The notes under the pieces were generated by a model. The model did not search any database. It was not told where the DNA came from and worked only from the letters and a program-made list of their open reading frames with translations. 61,352 nt of DNA from an uncultured Clostridia bacterium (GTDB lineage: Bacteria > Bacillota_A > Clostridia > TANB77 > CAG-508), in contig CALXJS010000002.1 of the NCBI GenBank assembly GCA_944388685.1, positions 1 to 61,352 of the forward strand, read 5' to 3'. A program made the position numbers and the translations under genes. Within the stretch, counting starts at the first letter, position 1; each line of letters starts with the position of its first letter. Below are positions 19,195 to 28,597 of the stretch, in pieces.

Positions 19195-20571
19195 ATGTTT
19201 ACTTATATTAAAGCTAAAAACTTTAAATCTTTAAAAGATATTGAATTCAATTTAAATAAAACTAAAACAAAAACGAACCAATTTATATCTATATACGGTG
19301 AGAATGGAAGCGGAAAAACTAATATTGTAGAACTATTTAAATTTCTACAACAATCAGCAATGGCAAGGGCAATAGCAATAGATATTGCTATGAATAAACT
19401 ACCAAAAGAGTTTTTTAAAATGCAAGAAGAAATGGCAGATAAGATACCTACAGAAATAAGACAAATTTTTCAATTATCCTTAGATTTAAAAGAATATAGA
19501 ATGTTAGATGAAAAAGAAGAAACCGAAATCGAATATGGTTTTAAAATTAATAATAAAGAGGGTTTTTATTATATTAAATTTAATAATGAAATCATAGAAG
19601 AAAAACTATATTATATAGCAGGAAAACAAAGAGCGTATCTATTTGAATTAAAAAAGGAAGATAATAAAATTATAAAAACATTAAATAAAAATATATTTAT
19701 GAATGATAAATATAATGAAGAACTAATAGATGAGATAGATAAGTATTGGGGAAAATATTCTTTCTTATCATTACTTTCATTTGAAATGGTAGAAAAAAAC
19801 AAAGAATATATAGATAATAATATATCTAAAAATATTACCGAGGTAATAGATAAGATTTGGGAAATGACTGTACATGTTGATAAAGGAATATCAAAAATAA
19901 TGACTGCTAGCCTAGAAAAAGTAAAAAAACTAGATAATATACAAAGAGGATTTGTAGAAAAAAATCAGTTAAATGAATTGAATAAGTATGAAAATGTTTT
20001 AAATATATTTTTTACTCAAGCTTATGCAGATATAAAAGAAGTTAGGTATAATATAACAGAAAAAGAAGATAAAATTTATTACGAATTATATTTTAATAAG
20101 ATGATAGGAGGAAAGATAAAATCCATTCCTTCTAAAATGGAATCTGAAGGAACAAGAAGAATATTAAACCAATTTGATACATTAATAGGTTCATTATTAG
20201 GGGAAACAGTAATTATAGATGAAATAGATAATGGAATACATGATGTATTAATGAAAAATATTATAATGTCGATAAAAGATGAAATTACAGGGCAATTAAT
20301 TATAACGACTCATAATACATTACTGTTAGAAATATTACCAAAAGAATATATTTATATATTATCTACAGATTATAATGGAAATAAAACTATAAATTCTATA
20401 AAAGATTATGGGATTAAAATACAAAAAAATAATAATGCTCGTGATTTATATTTTAAAGGTGTTTTTGGAGGAATTCCAACAACTGATTATATTGATTTTG
20501 AGGAAATCAAATATGCTCTTGAAGATTCGAAAAATGAAACAGAGGGAAATGCCAATGATGATGCAACCTAA
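19195..20571 (+). CDS. AAA15/OLD-like ATP-binding protein
   Basis: 458 aa. Start is ATG 19195, 9 bp after AGGAGG; in-frame codons upstream lack a ribosome site. Walker A is YGENGSGKTN near residue 31, Walker B is VIIDEIDNGIHD, followed by IITTHNTLLLEI, the RecF/SMC-like arrangement of AAA_15/AAA_21 proteins. Similar stand-alone ATPases are found as phage-defence or abortive infection proteins, often with a nuclease partner (RloB, TOPRIM). No partner gene or TOPRIM domain is visible here, so the role is open. It is flanked on both sides by gene-poor AT-rich DNA. Confidence 0.75.
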   Translation: MFTYIKAKNFKSLKDIEFNLNKTKTKTNQFISIYGENGSGKTNIVELFKFLQQSAMARAIAIDIAMNKLPKEFFKMQEEMADKIPTEIRQIFQLSLDLKEYRMLDEKEETEIEYGFKINNKEGFYYIKFNNEIIEEKLYYIAGKQRAYLFELKKEDNKIIKTLNKNIFMNDKYNEELIDEIDKYWGKYSFLSLLSFEMVEKNKEYIDNNISKNITEVIDKIWEMTVHVDKGISKIMTASLEKVKKLDNIQRGFVEKNQLNELNKYENVLNIFFTQAYADIKEVRYNITEKEDKIYYELYFNKMIGGKIKSIPSKMESEGTRRILNQFDTLIGSLLGETVIIDEIDNGIHDVLMKNIIMSIKDEITGQLIITTHNTLLLEILPKEYIYILSTDYNGNKTINSIKDYGIKIQKNNNARDLYFKGVFGGIPTTDYIDFEEIKYALEDSKNETEGNANDDAT

Positions 20572-20661
20572 TGATAATTATTGGTATTACATTAATTAAT
20601 ATTATTAGACACAAACAAAAAAGATTAACTAAATAATTTATTTAAAGAATTACAAGTTGTC

Positions 20662-20692
20662 AAAGAAATCTAAAAAATTTAGTTTTCTTTTT
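20662..20692 (+). terminator. Weak terminator after the AAA15 gene
   Basis: AAAGAAATCTAAA (20662-20674) pairs with TTTAGTTTTCTTT (20678-20690), with one mismatch, then TT. Nothing else is visible in the 20572-20859 gap. Confidence 0.45.
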
Positions 20693-20859
20693 AATCTTTA
20701 TAAATTCAATATTATATTAAACAGATCGAATTTATCCTGCAATTTGTAAAAAATACTACACAAACTAAAAAAAGTATGATAAAATATTTTAGAATTAACA
20801 AATTAATAAATTTGCTAAAAATAATATAAATAAAAACAAAATCAAAAGGAGGAATTAAC

Positions 20860-21579
20860 ATGTCAGGACATTCAAAATGGCATAACATACAAGCCAAAAA
20901 AGGAAAAGCAGATGCAGCAAGAGGAAAAATATTTACAAAATTAGGAAGAGAATTACTAATTGCAGTAAAAGAAGGTGGACCAGATCCAGCAGGTAACTCA
21001 AAACTAAAAAATGTTATTGCAAAATGTAAAGCAGCAAATATGCCAAATGATACGATTAATAATGCCATAAGAAAAGCATCAACAAGTAACGAAAATTACG
21101 AAGAGATTACATATGAAGGATATGGACCAAGTGGTGTAGCCGTTATAGTCCAAGCTTCAACAGACAATAAAAATAGAACAGCAGCAGATGTTAGACATGT
21201 GTTTGATAAAGCAGGAGGAAATTTGGGAACCACTGGATGTGTATCATATATGTTTAATAAAAAAGGTGTCATTGTTATTGAAAAAGAAAGCACTTCTATG
21301 AGTGAAGATGATTTAATGATGTTAGCCTTGGAAGCTGGAGCAGAAGATTTTTCAGCAGAAGAGGAAGTGTATGAAATTACAACAGACCCATCAGATTTTA
21401 CAGCTGTTCGTGAGAAATTAGAAGAAGCAGGATTAGAATTCCTAGAAGCAGAAGTACAAATGGTACCAACAACAACTGTAAAACTAGATGAAAAAGGAAC
21501 AGAAAAAATGGAAAGATTAATAGATAATCTAGAAGATTTAGACGATGTTTCAAATATTTATCATAACTGGGAAGAATAA
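20860..21579 (+). CDS. yebC: YebC/PmpR family regulator
   Basis: 239 aa, normal length, with the family signature [20 protein letters not shown] at the N terminus and [16 protein letters not shown] following. YebC proteins (TACO1 homologues) have been described both as DNA-binding regulators and as ribosome-associated factors that relieve stalling. Start follows AAAAGGAGG. This type of translation factor could be relevant in an organism with unusual codon behaviour, but that is speculation. Confidence 0.95.
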   Translation: MSGHSKWHNIQAKKGKADAARGKIFTKLGRELLIAVKEGGPDPAGNSKLKNVIAKCKAANMPNDTINNAIRKASTSNENYEEITYEGYGPSGVAVIVQASTDNKNRTAADVRHVFDKAGGNLGTTGCVSYMFNKKGVIVIEKESTSMSEDDLMMLALEAGAEDFSAEEEVYEITTDPSDFTAVREKLEEAGLEFLEAEVQMVPTTTVKLDEKGTEKMERLIDNLEDLDDVSNIYHNWEE

Positions 21580-21712
21580 GAAAGACATGCGTTAAGTTAA
21601 AAATTTCGACGCATACATATATGTACGAAATAGATAAATGGCAGTAGGAATACAGTTATTTATCTATTTATTAAATTTATTGGAGCAAATATATGCTCGA
21701 ATGGAGGCATTT

Positions 21713-23665
21713 ATGGGACAAAAGAAAAAAAGAGGATTAGTCATAACAATACTTGTTCTTTTAATTATCATCTTACTTTTAATAGCTGGAATAGCTTATT
21801 TATATCTATTTACAGACTTATTAAAAACAAATAAGCAATTATTTTTTCAATATACAGCTAAGTTAGTTCAAGAACAAGATGGGTTTATAGATAATGCAGT
21901 CATGCAATATTTTCAAAGAAAACAAAGTTCACCATATGAAACCAGCGGGGATATTGCACTTGATATTTCAATTCCTAGTATAGAAGATTCACTACAAATC
22001 GTGAATGATTTTAATATTACGTATTCGGGAAAAACAGATGTAAGTAATGCGAAATCAGAAAATGAAATTAGCATCAATTATTCTGATAGTCTTAAATTCC
22101 CTTTTACATATAGGAAAACCAATACGCTTACAGGAATTCAAACACAATATATTGGTGGTAATTTTGTGGCTGTGAAAAACAATGAAGAATTATCAGGATT
22201 TGGCGATTTAAATAGATTTATAAAATTACAAAATTTTAAATTTTCTATTGAAGAACTACGAAATTTGAAAACTACCTATTTTGATAATATATTAAATCAG
22301 TTAGAAGATAGTAAGTTTTCTAAATTAACAGAAGGAGAATTGACAGGATATAGGCTAACATTAACAAAAGAAGAATTTAAAAACATATTGGTACAGATGT
22401 TGGAAGCATTAAGAACAGATGAAACAACATTAAATAAAATAAATGAAATCAGAGAGATATTAGGAATTTCTTCTCAATTTGATTCTGGTACAATAGAAGA
22501 TTTGCTAGAAATTATTCAAAATGATTTAGAAATTGGTGAAAATATACAATTAACAGTTTACCAAAATGGAGGAAATTTTAATAGAATCGATATTGGAATA
22601 GGAGAAGATGTATTAACAATTAATAAAGAAGGAAATGGACAAGAAATTACCTATAGTATCGCACTAAACAATACAAAAGATGAAGGCGACCATATCACAT
22701 TTAATGCAAAATATACAGGATTAGGAGCAGACAATGTAACAGAAGCCTATGAATTTGTATATGAAGGAAAAGATATCTTTAATGACTTAATGGCAGAAAC
22801 ACAAAGAAGTCAAGGATCTACACAAATAGCGAATGAAGGAGAATTTGCTAGGCTACTAATGACACAAGTTTTAACAAATAGAGTCTCTAATGGAAATTCG
22901 AGTACGCCGATAGAACTTACAGATATAGAACAAGAATTATCATCAGGAAATGATGAACAATATACGAACATGACAGTTGAACAAGAAACAGATACGACTT
23001 TTAAAATTACATTCATAGATACAGGAGATGAATTTATTTTTGATAATACAGGAATTCTTGTAGAACAACCAGAGACAACATCTCAAACAAGCAGTTCAAG
23101 TAGTGCAGAAAATAGTACAAGCAAATATCAATATACAGTTACAAATACAATACAATTTGTAGATAGTGTAGAAATTGAAGATTTAACAGATCAAAATGCA
23201 GTTATATTAAATGATAAAGATAATGCGTATATTACAAATTTAATAAATGCAATAGAACAAAGATTGACAGAAGTTAATAAGCTTCAGATGGAAGAATTAG
23301 GTGTAGCAGAAGAAGCAAATCCAATTCAATTCCTATTACCATCAACATTCATGACAGAAGGAACTTCATCAAGTTTGAATGAACAAGATGTAAATACTTT
23401 TAACCAAAAATTTGAATTATATCAAAGTACCAATACAAAAGGAGCAACCATAAAAGGATTACTAACAACAATACAAAATAACAATGAAACAGAAGGAAAT
23501 AACCAAATTGAAGAAATCAATTTTGACGGAGAAGAATATGAAGTCACAGAACAAAATATAACATATTTAAAAAGTAGTATTAATGTAGAAGATAGTTACA
23601 GAGTAGAATTTGAAAAAGATATTAGCACAGGCTTAATTTATAGAGCAGTCATTAATAAAAGATGA
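21713..23665 (+). CDS. Large membrane-anchored protein of unknown function
   Basis: About 650 aa. Start chosen at ATG 21713 (MGQKKKRG) with GGAGG 5 bp upstream; the frame extends up to 21638 without a ribosome site. One N-terminal helix (about residues 11-32) after a KKKRG cluster anchors a long extracellular part rich in Asn, Thr, Glu and Ser, including a low-complexity TSQTSSSSSAENSTS near residue 475. No catalytic motif is visible. Its stop TGA is the first triplet of palindromic element B. Confidence 0.75.
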   Translation: MGQKKKRGLVITILVLLIIILLLIAGIAYLYLFTDLLKTNKQLFFQYTAKLVQEQDGFIDNAVMQYFQRKQSSPYETSGDIALDISIPSIEDSLQIVNDFNITYSGKTDVSNAKSENEISINYSDSLKFPFTYRKTNTLTGIQTQYIGGNFVAVKNNEELSGFGDLNRFIKLQNFKFSIEELRNLKTTYFDNILNQLEDSKFSKLTEGELTGYRLTLTKEEFKNILVQMLEALRTDETTLNKINEIREILGISSQFDSGTIEDLLEIIQNDLEIGENIQLTVYQNGGNFNRIDIGIGEDVLTINKEGNGQEITYSIALNNTKDEGDHITFNAKYTGLGADNVTEAYEFVYEGKDIFNDLMAETQRSQGSTQIANEGEFARLLMTQVLTNRVSNGNSSTPIELTDIEQELSSGNDEQYTNMTVEQETDTTFKITFIDTGDEFIFDNTGILVEQPETTSQTSSSSSAENSTSKYQYTVTNTIQFVDSVEIEDLTDQNAVILNDKDNAYITNLINAIEQRLTEVNKLQMEELGVAEEANPIQFLLPSTFMTEGTSSSLNEQDVNTFNQKFELYQSTNTKGATIKGLLTTIQNNNETEGNNQIEEINFDGEEYEVTEQNITYLKSSINVEDSYRVEFEKDISTGLIYRAVINKR

Positions 23666-24068
23666 GACAGTTTGGGCCAGGTTGGGTTTTGTCTCACTTT
23701 TGTCGAAAAATGGCGGGTGACTGAGGGGATACTTTCTTTGAGATATTTTAGTTTGATTCACAAATAACAAAAAATGTATATACTATTTTATTCATTAAAT
23801 GGCTAACATTACAAAATATACAAATTCTAACATTATCAAGTGCAAAATCGCTGGCACACCGCAACTTTCTTATTGTAAACGAGATTTGTCCCTTGATAAT
23901 ATAAAAATTTGTAATATTTTTCCATTTGCACATTTAATTTCATAAAATAGTATATACATTTTTTATTTTAAAATTAATTAAAAAATATCTCAAAGAAAGT
24001 ATCCCCTCAGTCACCCGCCATTTTTCGACAAAAGTGAGACAAAACCTAACCTGGCCCAAACTGTTTCA
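23663..24068. repeat. Palindromic element B (long arms with central core)
   Basis: Outer arms of about 86 bp (23663 to about 23750, and about 23982-24068) are almost perfect inverted copies beginning TGAGACAGTTTGGGCCAGG. Inner arms carry GTATATACTATTTTAT/ATAAAATAGTATATAC. The core 23794-23938 starts ATTAAATGGCTAACATT and ends TTTGCACATTTAAT, with ATCGCTGGCACACCGC in the middle. It separates the preceding gene from the spoIIIA operon, and its first triplet is that gene's stop codon. Confidence 0.9.
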
Positions 24069-24150
24069 ATTGGACAAAAATAGTAATAAATTATTAACAA
24101 CAGAATATATATAATAATAGAAAAATTATGTACAAATGTACAAATATGAG

Positions 24151-24180
24151 GTTTATAGGTAAAGCCTAAAAAACCTAAAT
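24151..24180 (+). promoter_or_regulatory. Leader motif shared with the spoIIAB leader
   Basis: GTTTATAGGTAAAGCCTAAA followed by AAACCTAAAT lies 22 bp before spoIIIAA. A very similar string occurs at 52567-52598 before spoIIAB. TAGGT/GCCTA can form a small hairpin. Confidence 0.4.
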
Positions 24181-24201
24181 TTTACTAGTTAAGGAGACAA
24201 G

Positions 24202-25071
24202 ATGGAAAAACTCTTAGAAATCGTCAAGTTTTTTCCGATGAATCTATCCAATATCTTATATAACACCATTATTTCTAATAATAGAATTAAAGATGAATTG
24301 CAAGAAATTAGAATACGAGTGGATAGACCATTAATTTTAAAATTGAGAAATACAGAAATGATTGTAGAATACAAAATTACACAAAATGAAATTTTGCAAA
24401 TTGTGGAGAGGTTATGTGAAAACTCAATTTATGCTTATAAAAAACAATTATGTGAAGGGTATATCACAATAAGAGGAGGGCATAGAGTAGGAATTACAGG
24501 AACAACCATTGTAGAGAATGGAGAAATTATTAATATCAAATATATAACCAGTTTAAATTTTAGAATTGCAAGACAAGTTTTAAATTGTAGTAACCGCATT
24601 ATTGGACAAGTGATAGATACCAAAAATCAAAACATTTTTAATACATTAATTGTTTCTCCTCCGGGAAAGGGAAAAACCACTATTTTAAGAGATCTAATTC
24701 GTAAGTTGAGTAATGGAATTAATGAGTTAAATTTCAAAGGAAAAACATGTGGCGTAGTGGATGAAAGAGGAGAGATTGCTGCTATGTATAGAGGAATTCC
24801 ACAAAATGATGTTGGTATTAGAACAGATATTATTGATAATGTATCAAAACCAAAAGGAATTAAAATATTGATTAGGACAATGGCTCCAGAGATTATTGCT
24901 TGTGATGAAATTGGAAGTGTGGAGGACATACAGGCAATAGAAGAGGCTATGTTATCAGGCGTTAAGGGGATTTTTACTATGCATGGAAAAACGATTGAAG
25001 ATGTCAATAGCAATCGAAATATCAAAAGATTAGTCGATGGAAAAATTATTGAGAAGATTATATTTATATAG
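24202..25071 (+). CDS. spoIIIAA: Stage III sporulation protein AA
   Basis: 289-aa cytoplasmic ATPase related to secretion/pilus ATPases, thought to energise the SpoIIIA-SpoIIQ channel between mother cell and forespore. Walker A VSPPGKGKTTILRDLIR (about 151-167), then VVDERGEIAA and IIACDEIGSVEDIQAIEEA (Walker B), HGK near the end. First gene of the complete eight-gene operon. Start follows AAGGAGAC. Confidence 0.95.
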   Translation: MEKLLEIVKFFPMNLSNILYNTIISNNRIKDELQEIRIRVDRPLILKLRNTEMIVEYKITQNEILQIVERLCENSIYAYKKQLCEGYITIRGGHRVGITGTTIVENGEIINIKYITSLNFRIARQVLNCSNRIIGQVIDTKNQNIFNTLIVSPPGKGKTTILRDLIRKLSNGINELNFKGKTCGVVDERGEIAAMYRGIPQNDVGIRTDIIDNVSKPKGIKILIRTMAPEIIACDEIGSVEDIQAIEEAMLSGVKGIFTMHGKTIEDVNSNRNIKRLVDGKIIEKIIFI

Positions 25072-25189
25072 TTTATAGTTCTAAAAGGAGGAAGTTAAGA
25101 ATATATTATAAATATATTATATAGGAAAGGTGTTTTATAAAGTTACTTTATTTTTATACAATAAAAATGTAAAGGACAAGGTGTTTTTT

Positions 25190-25700
25190 ATGCAAATTAT
25201 AAAATATATTATGTTGTTATTCATATTGATAGGTTCTAGCCTTATAGGAAGATGTATATCCAAAAAATATGGCTATCGATTAGAAGAATTAGAAGAAATT
25301 AAAAATATCCTAAATGTATTTAAATCAAAAATCAGATTTACATATGAACCAATTCCAGAAATATTTAAAGAAGTTGCAGATAAATCAAAAGATAATATAG
25401 GAAATATCTTTAAAAATGCACGGACAAGATATGGAACATAGCAGTGCAGGAGAAGCTTGGGAGCAAGCGGTAAGAACAAGTGAAACAAATTTAACTAAAG
25501 AAGACACAAGTGTCTTGTTAATGCTTTCTAAAATGTTGGGACAAACTGATGTAGAGGGACAAATTAGTCAAATTGAAGTTACAGAAACATTTTTAGGAAA
25601 ACAGATTGCAGAAGCAGTAGAAGAAAAAAATAAGAATGAAAAATTGTATCGAAAACTTGGAACAACAATTGGGTTAGCAATTGTTATCATTCTGGTATAG
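25190..25700 (+). CDS. spoIIIAB: Stage III sporulation protein AB, requires +1 frameshift at CGG
   Basis: Membrane-anchored component of the SpoIIIA complex. Start ATG 25190 behind AAGGTG. The zero frame gives MQIIKYIMLLFILIGSSLIG...NIFKNA, then CGG, ending at TAG 25439-25441. Skipping the C at 25421 continues as GQDMEHSSAGEAWEQAV, ..LSKMLGQTDVEGQ.. (family signature) and the C-terminal helix, ending at 25700. The total is 169 aa, the normal size for SpoIIIAB (about 170). Both halves are well conserved and all other operon genes are intact, so this is unlikely to be a dead gene. Confidence 0.9.
25421..25424 (+). other. CGG +1 frameshift site 2 (spoIIIAB)
   Basis: In-frame CGG after GCA; the zero frame meets TAG six codons later. 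The +1 frame starts with GGA (Gly). Confidence 0.8.
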
Positions 25701-25883
25701 GAAAAATTTGATTTTTCCTATACCAGAAAGGCGCTTCGCTCTAATGGTTGCACACAAATTTTGACTTACGTAAAATTTGGCGCACGAACAATTACGCGGG
25801 TTTTAAAATGTTATAAATAGAGAAAATGTTCAAAAAAGCCCGCTATTGTTCTTGCATAATAGGAAATTGCATTTCCTATTATG
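25690..25883. repeat. Cluster of hairpins inside the spoIIIA operon (AB-AC gap)
   Basis: Three structures fill the 315-bp gap. TTCTGGTATAGGAAAAAT... (25690-25728) is a perfect palindrome across the spoIIIAB stop codon. GAACAATTACGCGGGTTTT (from about 25786) pairs imperfectly with AAAAAGCCCGCTATTGTTC (to about 25851). CATAATAGGAAAT (25855-25867) pairs with ATTTCCTATTATG (25871-25883). No gene is visible here. Such structures within an operon may limit read-through from spoIIIAB to spoIIIAC. Confidence 0.7.
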
Positions 25884-26015
25884 TAAAAAATAAAATTACA
25901 TAGAAAAATTGTGTAACAATTTTTTGTGCCGACAAACTTTACACTTTTTAAGAATTTAAATATATAGTTAAATTATAAAAGCAAAGAAAAGTTTTTAAGA
26001 TGGGAGAATATAAAT

Positions 26016-26210
26016 ATGGATATCAATTTGTTATTTAGAATAGCGGCAATTGGAATATTAGTTGCGGTACTACATCAGGTTTTAGTAAGGGCAGGAAGAG
26101 AAGACCAAGCAATGATGACCACTTTAGCAGGATTAGTGATTGTTCTAACAATGGTTATTCGAGAAATTAGTGATTTGTTTGACACTGTAAGAACCATATT
26201 TGGACTTTAA
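26016..26210 (+). CDS. spoIIIAC: Stage III sporulation protein AC
   Basis: 64-aa membrane protein with two helices (about 5-25 and 34-52), normal for SpoIIIAC (VLVRAGREDQAMMTTLAGLV). It forms part of the membrane platform of the feeding-tube channel. Preceded by GGGAG. Confidence 0.93.
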   Translation: MDINLLFRIAAIGILVAVLHQVLVRAGREDQAMMTTLAGLVIVLTMVIREISDLFDTVRTIFGL

Positions 26211-26215
26211 ATTTT

Positions 26216-26281
26216 TGTTCATTGGGAACGTTTGCTTTTTTTGTCCATTTGGGGATAAAAAGCAAATGTTCCCAATGAACA
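26216..26281. repeat. GTTCATTGGGAACGT-type hairpin
   Basis: TGTTCATTGGGAACGTTTGC (from 26216) pairs with GCAAATGTTCCCAATGAACA (to 26281) around a loop with TTTGGGGA. It shares its outer sequence with the arms of element A (GTTCATTGGGGACGT). REP-like; it lies between spoIIIAC and spoIIIAD. Confidence 0.8.
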
Positions 26282-26300
26282 CCTGAAGAAGGGATTGCCA

Positions 26301-26687
26301 ATGGAAATTATTAGAATTGTTGGAATTGGCTTGATTGCATTAATTATCATTATATTATTAAAACAATACAAACCAGAATTTGCCATATATATCAGTTTAT
26401 TAACAGGAGCACTTATATTATTATTACTAACAGACCAACTATCAGGAATTGTCAATTTAATACAATCAATTGCAGGAAAAGCCAATATAAATAGTCAATT
26501 TTTATCATTATTAATTAAAATAACAGGAATTGCATTTCTTTCAGAATTTGCTGTAAGTATTTGCCGAGATTCTGGAGAAGGGGCAATTGCTACCAAAATA
26601 GAACTTGGAAGCAAAATTATTATTATATCTATGTCAATTCCGATTATATCTAGCTTGTTAGAAATTATATTGCAAGTGTTACCATAG
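26301..26687 (+). CDS. spoIIIAD: Stage III sporulation protein AD
   Basis: 128 aa, four hydrophobic segments, normal for SpoIIIAD (KQYKPEFAIYISLLTGALILL...ELGSKIIIISMSIPI). Start ATG 26301 chosen with GAAGAAGGG 7 bp upstream; a TTG at 26295 is in frame but too close. Confidence 0.92.
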   Translation: MEIIRIVGIGLIALIIIILLKQYKPEFAIYISLLTGALILLLLTDQLSGIVNLIQSIAGKANINSQFLSLLIKITGIAFLSEFAVSICRDSGEGAIATKIELGSKIIIISMSIPIISSLLEIILQVLP

Positions 26688-26784
26688 ACGGTAGATTGAA
26701 TGTATTCATTTTATTAGAACTGCCTACATTAGCATAAAAAGTATTTAAGCTAAATAAAAATTTTACATATGACAAGGAGTCAAA

Positions 26785-27936
26785 GTGAAAAAAATTATAT
26801 ATATAGGTATCATAATTTTTCTCCTTTTAAATATAACAGCACCAATCACAAAAGCAAATGAAGAGGAAACAATAAAAGAACAACAAGAAGAATTTGGAAT
26901 TAGTGAATTCATTGAAGAAGCACAAAACTATTCAGGCGAATTTTTTGAAGATATGGATATGAATGAAATTTTAAACAGTGCCATAAAAGGAGAAGTAGAT
27001 AATCAAACATTTTTCCAAAAAATATTGAATTTGCTAGGAGGAGAATTAGTAGATGGTTTAACCGTATTAGGAAGTATCTTAGCAATTGTGATTATTCATA
27101 GTATCTTAAAATCTGTTAGTGAAAGTTTAGAAAATGACACGATTTCAAAACTGATTTACTATGTACAATACATATTAATTGTAACCATTGTCATGATGAA
27201 CTTTTCAGATATTGTTCAAGTAGTAAAAGATACTTGCAATAATCTCATTGGTTTTATGAATATATTAATACCATTATTAATCTCACTTATGATTTATACA
27301 GGAAGCATTGCCACAAGTGGCATATTAGAGCCAATTATTCTATTTCTAATTAACTTTATTGGTAATATCATACAAACAGTTATCATTCCAATTGTACTAA
27401 TTTTTACAAGTTTAATTGTTATATCTAAAATATCAGATAATGTGCAAATAGATAAATTATCAAAATTTTTGAAATCAGGTGTTGTATGGTTTTTTGGAAT
27501 TATCTTAACCATTTTTGTTGGTGTAATTTCATTAGAAGGAACGCTTTCAAGCAGTGTAGATGGGATTACATCTAAAACAACAAAAGCAGTTGTTAGTTCA
27601 GCAATACCAGTTGTTGGAAAAATTCTAGGAGACGCAGTAGATACGGTTTTGGGTGCTGGAATTCTTTTGAAAAATGCAGTTGGCTTAATTGGTGTAATTG
27701 TAGTGATAGGAATTTGTATCATACCAATTCTCAAATTAGGGATACTCACAATTGCCTATAAAGTATTATCAGCCATTTGCGAGCCAATAGCCGACAAAAA
27801 TATAACCAGTTTATTAGATCAAATTGGAGATGTATATAAAATATTCTTAGCTATTTTATGTTCTATATCGGTAATGTTAATTGTGGGAACAGCACTGGTT
27901 GTTAAGATATCAAACACAGGAATGATGTATAGGTAG
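26785..27936 (+). CDS. spoIIIAE: Stage III sporulation protein AE
   Basis: 383-aa polytopic membrane protein with an N-terminal signal sequence (IIYIGIIIFLLLNITAPITKA) and 6-7 further helices; ISKISDNVQIDKLSKFLKSG and CEPIADKNITSLLDQIGDVY are characteristic. Starts at GTG 26785 behind AAGGAG. Membrane platform component of the SpoIIIA complex. Confidence 0.95.
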   Translation: MKKIIYIGIIIFLLLNITAPITKANEEETIKEQQEEFGISEFIEEAQNYSGEFFEDMDMNEILNSAIKGEVDNQTFFQKILNLLGGELVDGLTVLGSILAIVIIHSILKSVSESLENDTISKLIYYVQYILIVTIVMMNFSDIVQVVKDTCNNLIGFMNILIPLLISLMIYTGSIATSGILEPIILFLINFIGNIIQTVIIPIVLIFTSLIVISKISDNVQIDKLSKFLKSGVVWFFGIILTIFVGVISLEGTLSSSVDGITSKTTKAVVSSAIPVVGKILGDAVDTVLGAGILLKNAVGLIGVIVVIGICIIPILKLGILTIAYKVLSAICEPIADKNITSLLDQIGDVYKIFLAILCSISVMLIVGTALVVKISNTGMMYR

Positions 27937-27943
27937 GGGGATT

Positions 27944-28597
27944 ATGATTGAATTTTTAAGCACTTGGGCAAAAAATATAGGATTATCCATTATTGTAATA
28001 TCCATATTAGAAATGCTATTGCCCAATAACAAAACAAAAAAATATGTCAGAATGGTATTTGGCATGTATATCATTTTTAACATCATATCACCATTTATAA
28101 ATAATAAAGACATATTAGATGTGAGTTCATTTGACTTAGAAGAATATGCCAATTACACAAGTAATCAAACCAGTGGAGAGCAAACATCTATGGATAATCG
28201 TATAGAAGAAATTTATATAGAAGAATTAGAAAAAGATATAACAAAAAAAGTAGAAGACTTAGGCTATCAAGTAGTTACCTGTAATGTATATGCAACATTA
28301 TCAAGTGAAAATGAAGAAAGCTATATAGAGCAAATTACATTAACGGTGGAAAAAGGCGAAGAACAAAGCACAGAAGAAAATAATGAGCAAGAAGATACTA
28401 TTGAAAATAGATTAGTAGAAGAAATACAAAAAATCAAACCTATCAATACAACGGTACAAAGTAGTCGCAACAGCAGTAATGGAAGCAATAATGAACAACA
28501 AGAAAAACGAAGTATTAGCAATCAGGACATTCAAAAAATAAAAAAATTCTTAACAGAAGAATATGGGGTGGAGGAAACATGTTTAAAGATAAATTAA
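27944..28597 (+). CDS. spoIIIAF: Stage III sporulation protein AF
   Basis: 217 aa with two N-terminal helices (WAKNIGLSIIVISILEMLLPNN; VRMVFGMYIIFNIISPFI) and a soluble C-terminal ring-building-like domain with a low-complexity linker. Begins 8 bp after spoIIIAE behind AGGGGG and overlaps spoIIIAG by 19 bp. Confidence 0.93.
   Translation: MIEFLSTWAKNIGLSIIVISILEMLLPNNKTKKYVRMVFGMYIIFNIISPFINNKDILDVSSFDLEEYANYTSNQTSGEQTSMDNRIEEIYIEELEKDITKKVEDLGYQVVTCNVYATLSSENEESYIEQITLTVEKGEEQSTEENNEQEDTIENRLVEEIQKIKPINTTVQSSRNSSNGSNNEQQEKRSISNQDIQKIKKFLTEEYGVEETCLKIN

Noticed and set aside
20408..20599. 63-codon frame overlapping the end of the AAA15 gene
   Set aside because: Out-of-frame overlap with a conserved coding region and no ribosome site.
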